Shown here piece after piece: positions 10,301-18,626 of a stretch of DNA of 64,000 bases (position 1 is its first letter; each line of letters starts with the position of its first letter). Origin of the DNA: Gilvimarinus sp. DA14 (GTDB lineage Bacteria; Pseudomonadota; Gammaproteobacteria; Pseudomonadales; Cellvibrionaceae). Under the pieces are notes generated by a model. That model saw nothing but the letters and a program-made list of their open reading frames with translations. It was not told the DNA's origin and searched no databases. The stretch covers positions 1,426,001 to 1,490,000 of the forward strand of contig NZ_CP100350.1 of the NCBI RefSeq assembly GCF_024204685.1. The letters are read 5' to 3'. The translations under genes were made by a program, and so were the position numbers.

Positions 10301-10491
10301 CGCAATACTGCTTCTTCAACAACCTGCGCACTTGCCCCCGGATACACTGCCGATACTTTTACCTTGGGCGGAGCAAGACGCGGGTACAGGTTGACAGGTA
10401 AGGTGTTAACAGCGAGCAGCCCTACCAGCGTGATTACGATTGAAATGACAAAAGCAAACTTGGGACGGTATACAAACGTACGGCTGATCAT
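7354..10491 (-). CDS. RND multidrug efflux pump, inner-membrane permease (HAE1/AcrB-like)
   Basis: A 1045-residue AcrB/MexB/MexF-type transporter, distinct from the pump at 2952-6080. It begins MISRTFVYRPKFAF and carries the porter-domain start YPRLAPPKVKVSAVYPGAS, the TM4 acidic pair (IGIVVDDAIIVIENVER) and the TM10 lysine (GMAAKTAILIVEFAMEQ). The family couples proton entry to export of hydrophobic drugs, dyes, bile-type compounds or solvents through a tripartite complex. It lies 16 bp after its adaptor gene on the same strand. No outer-membrane factor gene follows, so a TolC-like protein encoded elsewhere must serve it. It resembles the AcrB/MexF drug-pump branch more than the neighbouring pump does. 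Confidence 0.94.
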   Translation of the reverse strand: MISRTFVYRPKFAFVISIVITLVGLLAVNTLPVNLYPRLAPPKVKVSAVYPGASAQVVEEAVLRPLEEQINGVENMIYIESTASNNGSASITVTFASGTDEDMAQVDVQNRVSLATPSLPQEVTRQGVTVRKQASNMLMGVNLVAKPGYEHFDDLYLNNYADSFLVEPLARVPGVSEVNLMGDKSYAMRLWLNPDRMRALNITVTDITQALGEQNVIVAAGKLGQSPAPAGQVFEYSIQARGRLQTVDEFSDIILRADDQGAVVRIRDVARVELGSRSYGVNAQLSGVDTAFLVIYQLPDANALEVASGVREQMQVLGENLPEGLEYKLIFDSTVFITRSVKEVAVTLLQAVVLVIIVVFLFLQNWRATLIPSIAIPVSLIGTFACMQALGYSINLITLFGLVLAIGIVVDDAIIVIENVERVLKEDKCSVREATLKSMEQVTKPIVATTLVLLAVFVPVSFMPGITGVLYQQFAVTISCAVLISSINALTLSPALCSVLLRDENKPAKFMAPVEKGIHKLTAGYQLVIGSILRRSARGGVALVLIMAGLIWLLINLPSGFVPEEDQGYLFVDIQLPDAASTQRSDLVLNKVTQLALDQPGVQDIITVAGFSVLAGPGSNNGFAVVVLDDWEQREAPELSVQAILGQLYAKFNHISEARVLPFNLPPIPGLGVSSGFEFQLQDTAGRSPAELAQAMNGLVYAANSGGQLAQVFSTFRANVPQYFLDIDRNKAKAQGIAISDIFTTLQAQWGSVYINDFSFNSRTYRVMIQADGPFRLKPEDLQHYYVRNAKGEMVPLLTLARLEPIQGPVSINHYNLYRSAKITGSPAPGLSSGQAIAAMEHLANTQLPDGFAYQWSGQSKQEIDAGNLVPVLFSLAFLFVYLFLVAMYESWTIPLAVIMAAPLALFGAFFTLQLAGLTNNLYAQIGMVLLLGMAAKTAILIVEFAMEQRRAGESIFNAAYNAAHLRFRAVLMTALSFVLGVLPLVFSSGAGAASRISLGFTVFGGMVAASILGTLLVPLFYWAVQHVRERFGGPAKSGQDAPAG

Positions 10492-10507
10492 AACCCCAGT
10501 CCCCGGC

Positions 10508-11692
10508 TTATTGGCTTTCGGGACGAATGGCCCCGGTGACTTGATCCACTTGACGCAGTACCGGCTCCACCTCTATGCCTGCGCGCACTTTTTGCAGTCC
10601 ATCGATAATAATTCTGTCGCCCTGCTGCACACCTTCTTTGACTACCCACATAGGGCCCAAACGGCGGCCCATGCGGACAATGGTTTGCTCTACTTTATTA
10701 TTCTGATCCAAGCGCAGCACCGAATAACCGCCTTGCCCCGTCTGCACCGCAGCCTGAGGTACCACCGGGAGATTTTCCTTGTCCCTGCCCTCCACCAACA
10801 AGGTGACGTACATTCCCGGCACCACTATGCCTTCCGGATTGGGAAATTCGGCCCGCAAACTCACTGCCCCCATGGTGGACTCAATGCGAGTGTCGGCAAA
10901 ATTTAAAGTACCGGGCTCGGTGTATATCTCGTTGTTCGCCAGGCGCATGGTAATGTCGATGGGAGGGGCTTGACTTAGCTTTCCCTCTCGTTGACGTTGC
11001 TGCAAATAGGTTACGTAGGCACTTTCTTCAAATTGGAAATTGACGTAAATCGGGTCCGCTGCGGAAAGCTCTGCCAAAGGCTCACTGGCCGGCCCTACTA
11101 TGGTGCCTACATCATAACGAGTTTTTCCCATAACACCGTCAAAGGGCGCCGTAATTCTGGTGTAACCCAAGTTGATCGTAGCGGTTTCCAATTGAGATTC
11201 GGCCGCTTTTAAGCCGGATTTTGCCTGACTGGCTGCGGCATTGAGTTTGTCCAAGTCCTGCTGGCTTAAAAAGCCTTCGGGTGCCAGCTGTTTGCCACGC
11301 GCTAGCTCCTTGGCGGTGCGTTCAACCTCACTGCGCGCTCGTTCTAGATCTGCCTGCGCCCCCTGAACAGCAGCCACATAAGGCGCGTCCTCAATCGCAA
11401 AAAGCAGCTGCCCCTGCTTTACACTGGCACCTTCGACAAACCCTCTCTCAAGCAGCTCACCCTCAACCCGCGCGCGTAAATCCACGGTTTTATGTGCCTC
11501 GGTGCGTCCCACAAACTCGCGGTAGGTACCCACCGGCTGCTGGACAACCTCATACACGGTAACAGTTGGCTTAACTTGTGGCGCAGCCGGAGGCTCTTTA
11601 GAACAAGAGGCTAAGAGCCCCACAACAAAGACGATAAATACGCAAAATTTTACGGCAGCGGGGGTAACCTGCCCTGGTTTAGCTGAACACAT
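10508..11692 (-). CDS. RND efflux periplasmic adaptor lipoprotein (AcrA/MexE-like)
   Basis: A 394-residue AcrA-family membrane-fusion protein. The lipoprotein signal ends in the lipobox LLASC (about residues 26-30), predicting inner-membrane lipid anchoring. The lipoyl-like halves (LRARVEGELLERGFVEGASV and ITAPFDGVMGKTRYDVGTIV) enclose a coiled-coil hairpin (about 100-165). The C-terminal part has the usual beta-barrel and ends near VDQVTGAIRPESQ. It is transcribed first, with its pump 16 bp behind. The 73-bp space upstream toward dgkA contains no regulator gene, unlike many acrAB-type loci. Confidence 0.93.
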   Translation of the reverse strand: MCSAKPGQVTPAAVKFCVFIVFVVGLLASCSKEPPAAPQVKPTVTVYEVVQQPVGTYREFVGRTEAHKTVDLRARVEGELLERGFVEGASVKQGQLLFAIEDAPYVAAVQGAQADLERARSEVERTAKELARGKQLAPEGFLSQQDLDKLNAAASQAKSGLKAAESQLETATINLGYTRITAPFDGVMGKTRYDVGTIVGPASEPLAELSAADPIYVNFQFEESAYVTYLQQRQREGKLSQAPPIDITMRLANNEIYTEPGTLNFADTRIESTMGAVSLRAEFPNPEGIVVPGMYVTLLVEGRDKENLPVVPQAAVQTGQGGYSVLRLDQNNKVEQTIVRMGRRLGPMWVVKEGVQQGDRIIIDGLQKVRAGIEVEPVLRQVDQVTGAIRPESQ

Positions 11693-11765
11693 AAATCACG
11701 TCCTGATGATCAAAGGCGCGAACGCGCCGATAGTCTTAGCAAGTCTAATAGTAGCTTCTGCGCCG

Positions 11766-12140
11766 TCAACTTCCCAGGAATCGGTGCCAGGCAATAATCC
11801 CCCACACCACTGCCAGCAATATCAGGCTCAGCAAAACCACTGCAGAAGCGATATCTTTTGCCCGGCCGGATAACTCGTGAATCTCCGTACCTGTGCGGTC
11901 TACCACCGCCTCTACCGCCGAGTTGATCAACTCGGCAATAAGCACCCAAAACAGACTGGAAATAAGCAGCACCAGCTCAATATGGTTGTTCGCGAGCAAA
12001 AACGCACAGGGAAAGAGTACAAATGCCAATATCACTTCTTGGCGAAAAGCCGCTTCAAATTTCCACGCGGCACCCAATCCTTGCAAAGAATACCCCAGCG
12101 CATGAACTACCCGAGTCATACCTCTCTTGCCTGGCTTCAT
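11766..12140 (-). CDS. dgkA: Diacylglycerol kinase DgkA
   Basis: A 124-residue trimeric membrane enzyme that phosphorylates diacylglycerol to phosphatidic acid, recycling lipid made when membrane-derived glucans and LPS are decorated with phospholipid head groups. It has three membrane helices and the family signature AELINSAVEAVVDR followed by HELSGRAKDIASAVV, containing the catalytic and metal-binding acidic residues. Length is normal. It is divergent from the PAP2 phosphatase gene at 12236, a reverse-type lipid phosphate reaction. The window also encodes OpgGH, whose glucan modification generates diacylglycerol in enteric bacteria; a link here is inference. Confidence 0.95.
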   Translation of the reverse strand: MKPGKRGMTRVVHALGYSLQGLGAAWKFEAAFRQEVILAFVLFPCAFLLANNHIELVLLISSLFWVLIAELINSAVEAVVDRTGTEIHELSGRAKDIASAVVLLSLILLAVVWGIIAWHRFLGS

Positions 12141-12235
12141 TTGTCACAACCCCATAAAGAATCTGTCACACAAGCGTCATGCTGTGGTGGTATCTCTTAG
12201 CCGTCCCCACTGATAACGCGCAAACGGGTGAAACT

Positions 12236-12772
12236 ATGAATGCTTTTTTGCAGAGAGTCCACCAACTCGATACGCTGGCATTTATGTGGCTGCATGTCAC
12301 CAAGCGCTTTCCATACCGGCGCACAGTACGCTGGATTTCCCGCTGTGGCGACGGTCCTCTCTACGCCACCATAGCCCTCGCACTCATTGCGTTTGACGTC
12401 CCGCAGAGCGAAACTTTTTTGTTTATGGGACTGTGTTGCTACGCTCTGGATGTGAGTCTTTATTTGGTGTTGAAAAATGCCATCAAACGCGATCGGCCGG
12501 CAGTGAAAATTGATGTTTTCGAAAGCTGGATTACGCCGTCGGATCAATTCAGCTTTCCCTCAGGTCACACAGCGGCAGCTTTTGTATTTGCCTATTTAAT
12601 ATTGGCATTTTTTCCAGCTTTTGCCCTCGCCGCCTATGTTCTGGCCTGTTTAATTGGCATGTCTCGCGTTTTACTGGGCGTGCACTACCCTTCAGATATA
12701 GTCGCAGGCGCTGCTCTCGGAACTGGCTGCGCCATGCTGGGCGGTATTATGTATACAGGATTGATTGGATGA
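12236..12772 (+). CDS. PAP2-family membrane phosphatase
   Basis: A 178-residue integral membrane phosphatase (start at MNAFLQRVHQLDT; the frame is open from 12179 but the earlier segment looks noncoding). The three PAP2 motifs are present: KNAIKRDRP, PSGHTAAAF and SRVLLGVHYPSD. Family members remove phosphate from lipid phosphates such as undecaprenyl pyrophosphate or phosphatidic acid at the periplasmic face. Five or six membrane helices are visible. Its stop overlaps the start of the following glycosyltransferase-like gene (ATGA), so the pair is translationally coupled, which suggests a role with a glycolipid. Exact substrate is unknown. Confidence 0.88.
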   Translation: MNAFLQRVHQLDTLAFMWLHVTKRFPYRRTVRWISRCGDGPLYATIALALIAFDVPQSETFLFMGLCCYALDVSLYLVLKNAIKRDRPAVKIDVFESWITPSDQFSFPSGHTAAAFVFAYLILAFFPAFALAAYVLACLIGMSRVLLGVHYPSDIVAGAALGTGCAMLGGIMYTGLIG

Positions 12773-13854
12773 AAATACTTTATGGCGTGCAGGGTACTGG
12801 CAATGGTCACCTGACCCGGGCACGCTCTATGGCACGCGCCCTAGCGAATTATGATGTACAGGTAGACTGGCTATTTTCCGGGCGCGAGCGAGCTGATTTT
12901 TTTGATATGCAGGCGTTCGGCAACTTCAAGTGCTACCAAGGAATGACCTTGCAGACAAAAAAAGGCAAGGTCAACATGGCGAAAACTATCGCTAAAAGTA
13001 ACTTACTGCAACTGTATCGCGACATCAAATCTCTGGATATGAGCCAATACGATTTGGTCGTCAGTGATTTCGAGCCAGTATCATCCTGGGCCGCAAGAAG
13101 CCAGGGGGTGCGTTCCATCGGCATTTCCCACCAGAATGCATTTTTGTATCCGATTCCCAAGCGCGCCAACAATCTGATTACCGATACGTTTATGCGCTGG
13201 TTTGCGCCCACCGACACCCCGGTAGGGGTGCACTGGCACCACTTTGATCAACCGCTGCTGCCGCCGATTGTCGAGCCCTCGGACATCGACAACACCGTTA
13301 CTGAGAATCAGATTCTAGTGTACCTACCGTTCGCCGATTTAGACGATATTCTTGCGCTGCTGAAACCCCTTACCGGGTACCGCTTCTACGTTTATCACAA
13401 GCTCGCAGAAGCCAAAAATATGGGGCATATACAGTTGTGTCCGTTTTCTCGCAGTGGCTTTCAGGCGCACCTGCATTCGAGCGAGGGAGTCATTTCAAGC
13501 TCAGGGTTTGAACTGCCTAGCGAAGCCATAGAGCTAGGTAAAAAGCTGTTGGTAGAGCCGGTAATAGGTCAAATGGAGCAACAGTCGAACGCCCTCGCCC
13601 TGCAAGCGCTAGGCTACGCCACGACCGCTCACAGATTATCGACAGAGATTATCGCGCGCTGGCTAGAATCGACGCGTCCGAGACCCACACCTTACCCCGA
13701 TGTCTCCGCAGCGTTAAGCCGTTGGATCGTAAAAGACAAGGCGCAGAATCTCACTTCGCTGAGTAAAAGTTTATGGAGCAAGGTGCCAGGAGTTGTAGAT
13801 ATGCCCGGAGAGGGTATAAGCGAGCAGATTCAGGCGAATTTAACCGGCTGCTGA
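12769..13854 (+). CDS. MJ1255/VC2487-type glycosyltransferase
   Basis: A 361-residue protein beginning MKILYGVQGTGNGHLTRARS, the diagnostic opening of the MJ1255/VC2487 family. The family resembles GT-B glycosyltransferases such as MurG/UGT: the glycine-rich GTGNGH loop is near the N-terminus and an acceptor/donor region GVISSSGFELPSEAIELGK lies around residue 240. The biological product has not been established as far as I know. It starts within the stop codon of the PAP2 phosphatase gene, which hints at glycolipid synthesis coupled to lipid-carrier phosphate removal. Its 3' end overlaps rseC by 25 bp on the opposite strand. Confidence 0.85.
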   Translation: MKILYGVQGTGNGHLTRARSMARALANYDVQVDWLFSGRERADFFDMQAFGNFKCYQGMTLQTKKGKVNMAKTIAKSNLLQLYRDIKSLDMSQYDLVVSDFEPVSSWAARSQGVRSIGISHQNAFLYPIPKRANNLITDTFMRWFAPTDTPVGVHWHHFDQPLLPPIVEPSDIDNTVTENQILVYLPFADLDDILALLKPLTGYRFYVYHKLAEAKNMGHIQLCPFSRSGFQAHLHSSEGVISSSGFELPSEAIELGKKLLVEPVIGQMEQQSNALALQALGYATTAHRLSTEIIARWLESTRPRPTPYPDVSAALSRWIVKDKAQNLTSLSKSLWSKVPGVVDMPGEGISEQIQANLTGC

Positions 13855-14285
13855 TCATCCAGCAAGACCGGTTGCAAACGACTGTCGTGTCGGGTGACGT
13901 AGGCGCGCCAGCGCACCAAAGCGCCCCCGGCTATTAAACCGGCCAGACCCGCCAAAGTGGTTAACCCTTCACCCGCCCCCAGATGATGCACCCCCACCGT
14001 GGCAGTTAGAAGACCTAGCAGAGGAACAAAGTAAACCAACATCGAACCATTGGCGACCACCTGTTCGGGAACACCGAGCTCAATGGAATCACCGATCTGG
14101 TAATGGGCCGCGTCGCGCCCACCTAAAGACACCCAAATGAAAGTCGTGTGGCCAGCAAACCTCGCCATCAGACTCTGGCCACAACCTTTTTGCGCCGCAC
14201 AACTACCGCAAGTGGACTTAACAATGGTCTCGACCCACAGGCCATCGGCCTCGACAGCGACAATTTTTCCCGACTCGACTAACAT
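13830..14285 (-). CDS. rseC: SoxR-reducing system / SigmaE regulator RseC
   Basis: A 151-residue inner-membrane protein of the RseC/MucC family. The N-terminal cysteine cluster STCGSCAAQKGCGQSLM (Cys26, Cys29, Cys35) fits an iron-sulfur or redox centre. Two membrane helices follow (residues about 80-125). In E. coli RseC helps reduce SoxR, and in pseudomonads MucC belongs to the algU operon. It is the last gene of the rpoE-rseA-rseB-rseC set, 19 bp after rseB. The C-terminus overlaps the convergent glycosyltransferase gene by 25 bp. Confidence 0.92.
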   Translation of the reverse strand: MLVESGKIVAVEADGLWVETIVKSTCGSCAAQKGCGQSLMARFAGHTTFIWVSLGGRDAAHYQIGDSIELGVPEQVVANGSMLVYFVPLLGLLTATVGVHHLGAGEGLTTLAGLAGLIAGGALVRWRAYVTRHDSRLQPVLLDDQQPVKFA

Positions 14286-14304
14286 TTCGCAACCCGATCA
14301 AGTG

Positions 14305-15303
14305 TTAGGATTTAGGCTGAAGTGCTTGGCCGATTCGCTCCGCCACGCTGGCGGGCACCTCACCGACCACTGTCAGCTGGTACAGCTGCTGCCCGCTTTT
14401 GACACCACCGAGATAAAAGTTGGTAGCGCCTCGCCTCGCCCGCGCTTCTATAGCCACTTCCTGCGCGGCAGGGTCAAGAAACACGGAAAAGGTGGACAGA
14501 CCATCAGTATACATCAACATCTGAATGTTATTGCGCACCTGGCGCTCACCGGCGAACGCGAACCCTTCGGGAACCCAACCGAGGCGCCAGGAAGCTGGCT
14601 CCGCTTTAGCCGTACCTTCACAGTTGGTCATATCCGCAGCGCGCACTCGGTGCGATATTTTCGGCGCACTGGCATTAACGAATGACTCCAGCGGCACTTC
14701 TGTTTCCAGCTCGACAAACTGAAACTGCTCCACAGGACGTTGGTTTTCATCCAGCAAGATGGATTTAGTCACCAAACCGGTAGCCCGATCTATGCTAAAC
14801 ACATACCCAAACCGGAAAGGATCGCGGGGCACAATATGTAAGATGGTAGCCTCGCGTCCGGCAATGCGATCGACACCGAGCAGGCGAAAACTGTAGAGTT
14901 TTTCCAGCTCAGAGCGCTGTTCCTGCAGGCTGGACGCACGATTGAGCAGCAGTTTTTCCGCTGCCCCTTGGCACCCCAGTGGCTTATTGATAATTGCCTC
15001 GCGCTCAGGCCCCTGTAAGTAATACACACGTTGGTACTCAACCCCATCATCCACCCAGTGCTGCAAGCGGAAACTGTCGCTGCCATTGGTATCTTGGTGG
15101 GTGAAGATTCCCTGGTAATTCAAGTGTCGCTGCTGCTGGGCAACTTTGGCCAGCAGCTCACTCACGGAGCGAATAGTAGAATCTTCAGAAATCGCAGAAG
15201 AACTTGAGGACGAGGCAGGGTCAGCCTCGTCCGAAGGGGATTGCGCCTGCACAACGCTGAGCGGCAAGAGCGTCAGCAACAAGGCGCCGGCAAGCCGACT
15301 CAT
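14305..15303 (-). CDS. rseB: Periplasmic SigmaE regulator RseB/MucB
   Basis: RseB binds the periplasmic domain of the anti-sigma factor RseA and shields it from DegS; LPS or mislocalised lipoproteins release it. The 332-residue protein has a signal peptide (MSRLAGALLLTLLPLSVVQAQ), a serine-rich linker, then the MucB/RseB N-terminal lipoprotein-binding-like domain (about 45-215, starting ELLAKVAQQQRHLNYQGIFTH) and a C-terminal domain (about 235-330). It lies 3 bp after rseA and 19 bp before rseC. The serine-acidic linker after the signal peptide (about residues 22-42) is longer than I expect for the family, but the rest is ordinary. Confidence 0.95.
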   Translation of the reverse strand: MSRLAGALLLTLLPLSVVQAQSPSDEADPASSSSSSAISEDSTIRSVSELLAKVAQQQRHLNYQGIFTHQDTNGSDSFRLQHWVDDGVEYQRVYYLQGPEREAIINKPLGCQGAAEKLLLNRASSLQEQRSELEKLYSFRLLGVDRIAGREATILHIVPRDPFRFGYVFSIDRATGLVTKSILLDENQRPVEQFQFVELETEVPLESFVNASAPKISHRVRAADMTNCEGTAKAEPASWRLGWVPEGFAFAGERQVRNNIQMLMYTDGLSTFSVFLDPAAQEVAIEARARRGATNFYLGGVKSGQQLYQLTVVGEVPASVAERIGQALQPKS

Positions 15304-15306
15304 GAT

Positions 15307-15960
15307 TTACTCTTCTTCAATTAACGGGACACGGGCGTGGGGCACGACACCACTGGCACTGTTCACCGCTGCGTGATCTGTGTGTTGCTCCAACAGTTGC
15401 TGCAGATAGATACGCACTTTCTCGTTGGATACCTGCACATCGGCGCGACGCGGCTCAACGACCACTTGACGGCGCGGAATCGCCTGATAGCCGGACTGAG
15501 CACTGACCGGCCGAGCAGACAATGCCGGAGCGTTAAAGCCCGCGGGTAAAGAAACATCGGCCGGAGCCGGTTGACTGACAGCCGTATCGGCAACCATATC
15601 GGCAGCGCCAGTCGGGTCTTGCTGGTAGAACTGCGCTCCCACAATGACCGCGCCAGCCACTGAGGCCGCCACCGCAACGCGACCCAGCCCCACCAGCCAA
15701 CGAGATTGGCGCGGTGCACTGTGGCTGGGCTCAGCATCCAGCGCCTGACTGATACGACTGGCAAAATCGCTGGGCGCCAGCTGCTCTGGTAATTCCCGAC
15801 GCGCTGCAGCGCTGATTACTTGATAGCGAGACCACTTCAGCCGCACTTGCTCGTTGCTCGCCGAGGCTTTGAGAATACGAGCCAACTCCAGCTCAGAAGC
15901 TTCACTATCAACCGCAGCCGATAGAGATTCGGCTAATTGTTCCTCGAACTTATCTGTCAT
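15307..15960 (-). CDS. rseA: Anti-SigmaE factor RseA/MucA
   Basis: A single-pass inner-membrane anti-sigma factor. Residues 1-80 form the cytoplasmic RpoE-binding domain (EEQLAESLSAAVDSEASELE, RYQVISAAARRELP), one membrane helix is at about 92-110 (VGLGRVAVAASVAGAVIVGA), and the periplasmic tail ends RIYLQQLLEQHTDHA...VPLIEEE. The YLQQLLEQHTDHA-type region resembles the MucA segment involved in RseB/MucB contact. Cleavage by DegS and RseP under envelope stress releases RpoE. The gene lies 178 bp after rpoE, an unusually wide gap for this operon, and 3 bp before rseB. Confidence 0.93.
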   Translation of the reverse strand: MTDKFEEQLAESLSAAVDSEASELELARILKASASNEQVRLKWSRYQVISAAARRELPEQLAPSDFASRISQALDAEPSHSAPRQSRWLVGLGRVAVAASVAGAVIVGAQFYQQDPTGAADMVADTAVSQPAPADVSLPAGFNAPALSARPVSAQSGYQAIPRRQVVVEPRRADVQVSNEKVRIYLQQLLEQHTDHAAVNSASGVVPHARVPLIEEE

Positions 15961-16138
15961 GCTCGTCGTTACCTTTACCTACAGCGCCTTGCGCTTTCAT
16001 GGTCTGGCGAATCTGGCATCGTGGCGCATTATAACGTTCGCTAACATAGCGCAGCCGAACCAGAATTACAAAGATTTACAACCGTTGTTCCGGTCTGACA
16101 CCCCCTGCCGACAAAGGTTCAGCCAGGGTTCAGTTTTT

Positions 16139-16732
16139 TTAATCGCTGCCAGACAGCAGCGGCTGAATCGATTTATCAATGGCTTCACGGGCGCGAAAAA
16201 TGCGCGAGCGCACGGTGCCGACGGGGCAGTCCATAATTGCGGCAATATCCTCATAGCTCAGCCCCTCCATCTCACGCAGGGTGACCGCCGAGCGCAAGTC
16301 TTCAGGCAAATCGCGAATGGCATTGTCCACCGTCTGCTGAATCTCAGCACACAACAAGTTGCTCTCTGGAGTATCCGCGTCTTTCAGTAAATCTGAACCC
16401 GAATAAAACTCGGCTTCATCCACTTCCACATCCGAAGCGGGTGGACGACGCGAGCGCGATACCAGATGGTTCTTGGCGGTGTTAATAGCGATTCGATAAA
16501 GCCAAGTGTAAAAAGCACTCTCACCGCGAAATTTATCCAGTGCCCGATAGGCCTTGATAAAGGCCTCCTGGGCGACATCTTGCACCTCGGCTTGATCCCG
16601 CACATAGCGACCAATAATGGAGTAAATTTTGTGCTGGTACTTCACCACCAGCAAATCGAAGGCGCGCTTATCACCCTTTTGTACTCTCTCGACCAGTTGC
16701 TGATCGGTGTCCGGCGCCGTTTGCGCTGTCAT
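16139..16732 (-). CDS. rpoE: Envelope-stress sigma factor RpoE/AlgU
   Basis: A 197-residue ECF sigma factor almost certainly equal to RpoE/AlgU: DQQLVERVQKGDKRAFDLLV at the start, region 2 with the AFIKAYRALDKFRGESAFYT core and YRIAINTAKN, and region 4 with YEDIAAIMDCPVGTVRSRIF. It directs transcription of outer-membrane assembly and periplasmic quality-control genes. It heads rseA-rseB-rseC and is divergent from nadB, the same arrangement as algU in Pseudomonas. A SigmaE-type promoter is visible upstream at 16866-16894, consistent with self-activation. Confidence 0.97.
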   Translation of the reverse strand: MTAQTAPDTDQQLVERVQKGDKRAFDLLVVKYQHKIYSIIGRYVRDQAEVQDVAQEAFIKAYRALDKFRGESAFYTWLYRIAINTAKNHLVSRSRRPPASDVEVDEAEFYSGSDLLKDADTPESNLLCAEIQQTVDNAIRDLPEDLRSAVTLREMEGLSYEDIAAIMDCPVGTVRSRIFRAREAIDKSIQPLLSGSD

Positions 16733-16865
16733 TCGTTTACCCCCAAAACACCCGCCATATCCGGGTGAGTCTCAATTTCCTGCGCCTGCATCCAATGCAA
16801 ACGGTAACCCATAATCTGTTCAAACGCTTAACATCGGGGCTTATAGCGCCACTTGCAATGGCCCC

Positions 16866-16894
16866 ATAGACCAATATCATCTATGAGAAGTTCC
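16866..16894 (-). promoter_or_regulatory. SigmaE (RpoE)-type promoter of rpoE
   Basis: On the minus strand GGAACTT is followed 17 bases later by TCTAT, close to the RpoE consensus (GGAACTT, 16-17 bases, TCTGA/TCAAA). It sits 134 bp before the rpoE start codon, so the operon is probably self-activating. The -35 match is perfect and the -10 match is partial. Confidence 0.72.
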
Positions 16895-17006
16895 GAGCTA
16901 ATTATACGCGTTTATAAGCCGCCTTAATCCCCACCACCGCAAAAGGCTCTTAATCCGTCGCTAGCTCTTGCTATACTCCGCCTCTGACAAATTATGAACA
17001 CGCTCT

Positions 17007-18626
17007 ATGAATCGACATTTTGATCACGATGTACTCATCATCGGCTCGGGTGCCGCTGGATTAACCCTGGCGCTAAGCCTGGCTCAAACCGCGAAAGTCG
17101 CCGTTCTAAGCAAAAGCGCCGTCAATACCGGATCGACCTGGTTCGCCCAGGGGGGTATAGCGGCAGTACTGGACGACGACGACTCTATAGAGGCGCACGT
17201 CGCCGACACCCTAGTGGCAGGCTCAGGCCTGTGCCATGAGGACGCCGTGCGCTTCACCGTGGAGCGCTCCAAATCCGCCATCAACTGGCTCATTAATCAG
17301 GGGGTGGATTTCACGCGCGAACAAAACTCCGACGATTATCATCTAACCCAGGAGGGCGGGCACAGTCATCGGCGGATTATTCACAGCGCTGACGCCACCG
17401 GTAAAGCGGTGCACAGCACCTTGATTGAGCAGGTACAACAGCACCCGTCGATCGAGATCTTTGAGCATCACGTGGCTCTCAATTTGATTACCCAGGCAGA
17501 TGCGGGTTCGCGCAAGTTGCGCTGCACCGGCGCCTACGCTCTCAACCGGGCCGACGATCACGTACACGTCTTCCAAGCAAAAACCGTGGTTTTAGCCACT
17601 GGCGGTGCCAGCAAGGTTTACCTGTACACCAGCAATCCCGACAGTGCCTCCGGAGATGGCATTGCCATGGCGTGGCGGGCAGGATGCCGTATCGCTAATA
17701 TGGAATTTAACCAGTTCCACCCAACCTGCCTCTATCACCCCAAAGCGAAAAGCTTTTTGATGACCGAGGCGTTGCGGGGCGAAGGTGCTTATTTGCGTTT
17801 GCCGGACGGCACCCGGTTTATGCCCAAATTTGATGAGCGCGCAGAGCTGGCACCTCGGGATATCGTCGCCCGCGCCATCGACCACGAGATCAAACGCCTG
17901 GGGTGCGATTGTGTTTATCTGGATATCTCTCACAAATCCCCTGAGTTCCTCAGTGAGCACTTCCCCACGGTCAAGGCACGCTGCCTGGAGTACGGTATTG
18001 ATATTACCCGCGATCCGATACCCGTAGTACCAGCGGCTCACTACACCTGTGGCGGCGTAGTGGTCGACAGCAACGGTCAAACGGATCTGGAAAACCTGTA
18101 CGCGATTGGCGAAACCTCTTTTACCGGTCTGCACGGGGCCAACCGTATGGCATCCAACTCATTGCTCGAATGTATCGTCTACGCCCAATCAGCGGCCGAA
18201 CATATTGCCTCTCGCTTGACGCGGGTTCCCGCACCGAACAAATCGCCAAACTGGGACGAGTCCAGGGTCACTAATTCCGATGAAGACGTGGTGATTTCGC
18301 ACAATTGGGACGAGCTGCGCCGATTTATGTGGGACTATGTCGGCATTGTCCGCACCCATAAACGCCTGGAGAGAGCCACGCACCGGATTAAACTGCTGCA
18401 GAAAGAAATCGCCGAGTACTACAGCAACTACAAGGTCAGCGGCGATTTAATCGAGCTGCGCAATTTAGCCACGGTGGCCGAATTGATTATCCGCTCGGCC
18501 ATGGAGCGCAAAGAAAGCCGCGGCTTGCACTACTCTCTGGACCACCCCACCATGAGCGAAGTGGCCCGCGACACTATTTTAGTCCCCACCAACTTTGCCG
18601 CTCAGGATATTATCGTCAGCGCCTAG
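17007..18626 (+). CDS. nadB: L-aspartate oxidase NadB
   Basis: NadB is the flavoenzyme that oxidises L-aspartate to iminoaspartate, the first step of NAD synthesis. The 539-residue protein has the N-terminal FAD-binding loop ([18 protein letters not shown]), the fumarate-reductase-like signatures [14 protein letters not shown] and [33 protein letters not shown] and the C-terminal FAD site [21 protein letters not shown]. Length is typical. It is transcribed away from rpoE, and its stop overlaps the convergent ygfX-like gene by 4 bp. A TATACT at 16972-16977 could be its -10 box, but no good -35 accompanies it. Confidence 0.97.
   Translation: MNRHFDHDVLIIGSGAAGLTLALSLAQTAKVAVLSKSAVNTGSTWFAQGGIAAVLDDDDSIEAHVADTLVAGSGLCHEDAVRFTVERSKSAINWLINQGVDFTREQNSDDYHLTQEGGHSHRRIIHSADATGKAVHSTLIEQVQQHPSIEIFEHHVALNLITQADAGSRKLRCTGAYALNRADDHVHVFQAKTVVLATGGASKVYLYTSNPDSASGDGIAMAWRAGCRIANMEFNQFHPTCLYHPKAKSFLMTEALRGEGAYLRLPDGTRFMPKFDERAELAPRDIVARAIDHEIKRLGCDCVYLDISHKSPEFLSEHFPTVKARCLEYGIDITRDPIPVVPAAHYTCGGVVVDSNGQTDLENLYAIGETSFTGLHGANRMASNSLLECIVYAQSAAEHIASRLTRVPAPNKSPNWDESRVTNSDEDVVISHNWDELRRFMWDYVGIVRTHKRLERATHRIKLLQKEIAEYYSNYKVSGDLIELRNLATVAELIIRSAMERKESRGLHYSLDHPTMSEVARDTILVPTNFAAQDIIVSA

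Noticed and set aside
17592-18134. 180-residue minus-strand frame inside nadB
   Set aside because: Antisense shadow of a complete and well-conserved nadB.
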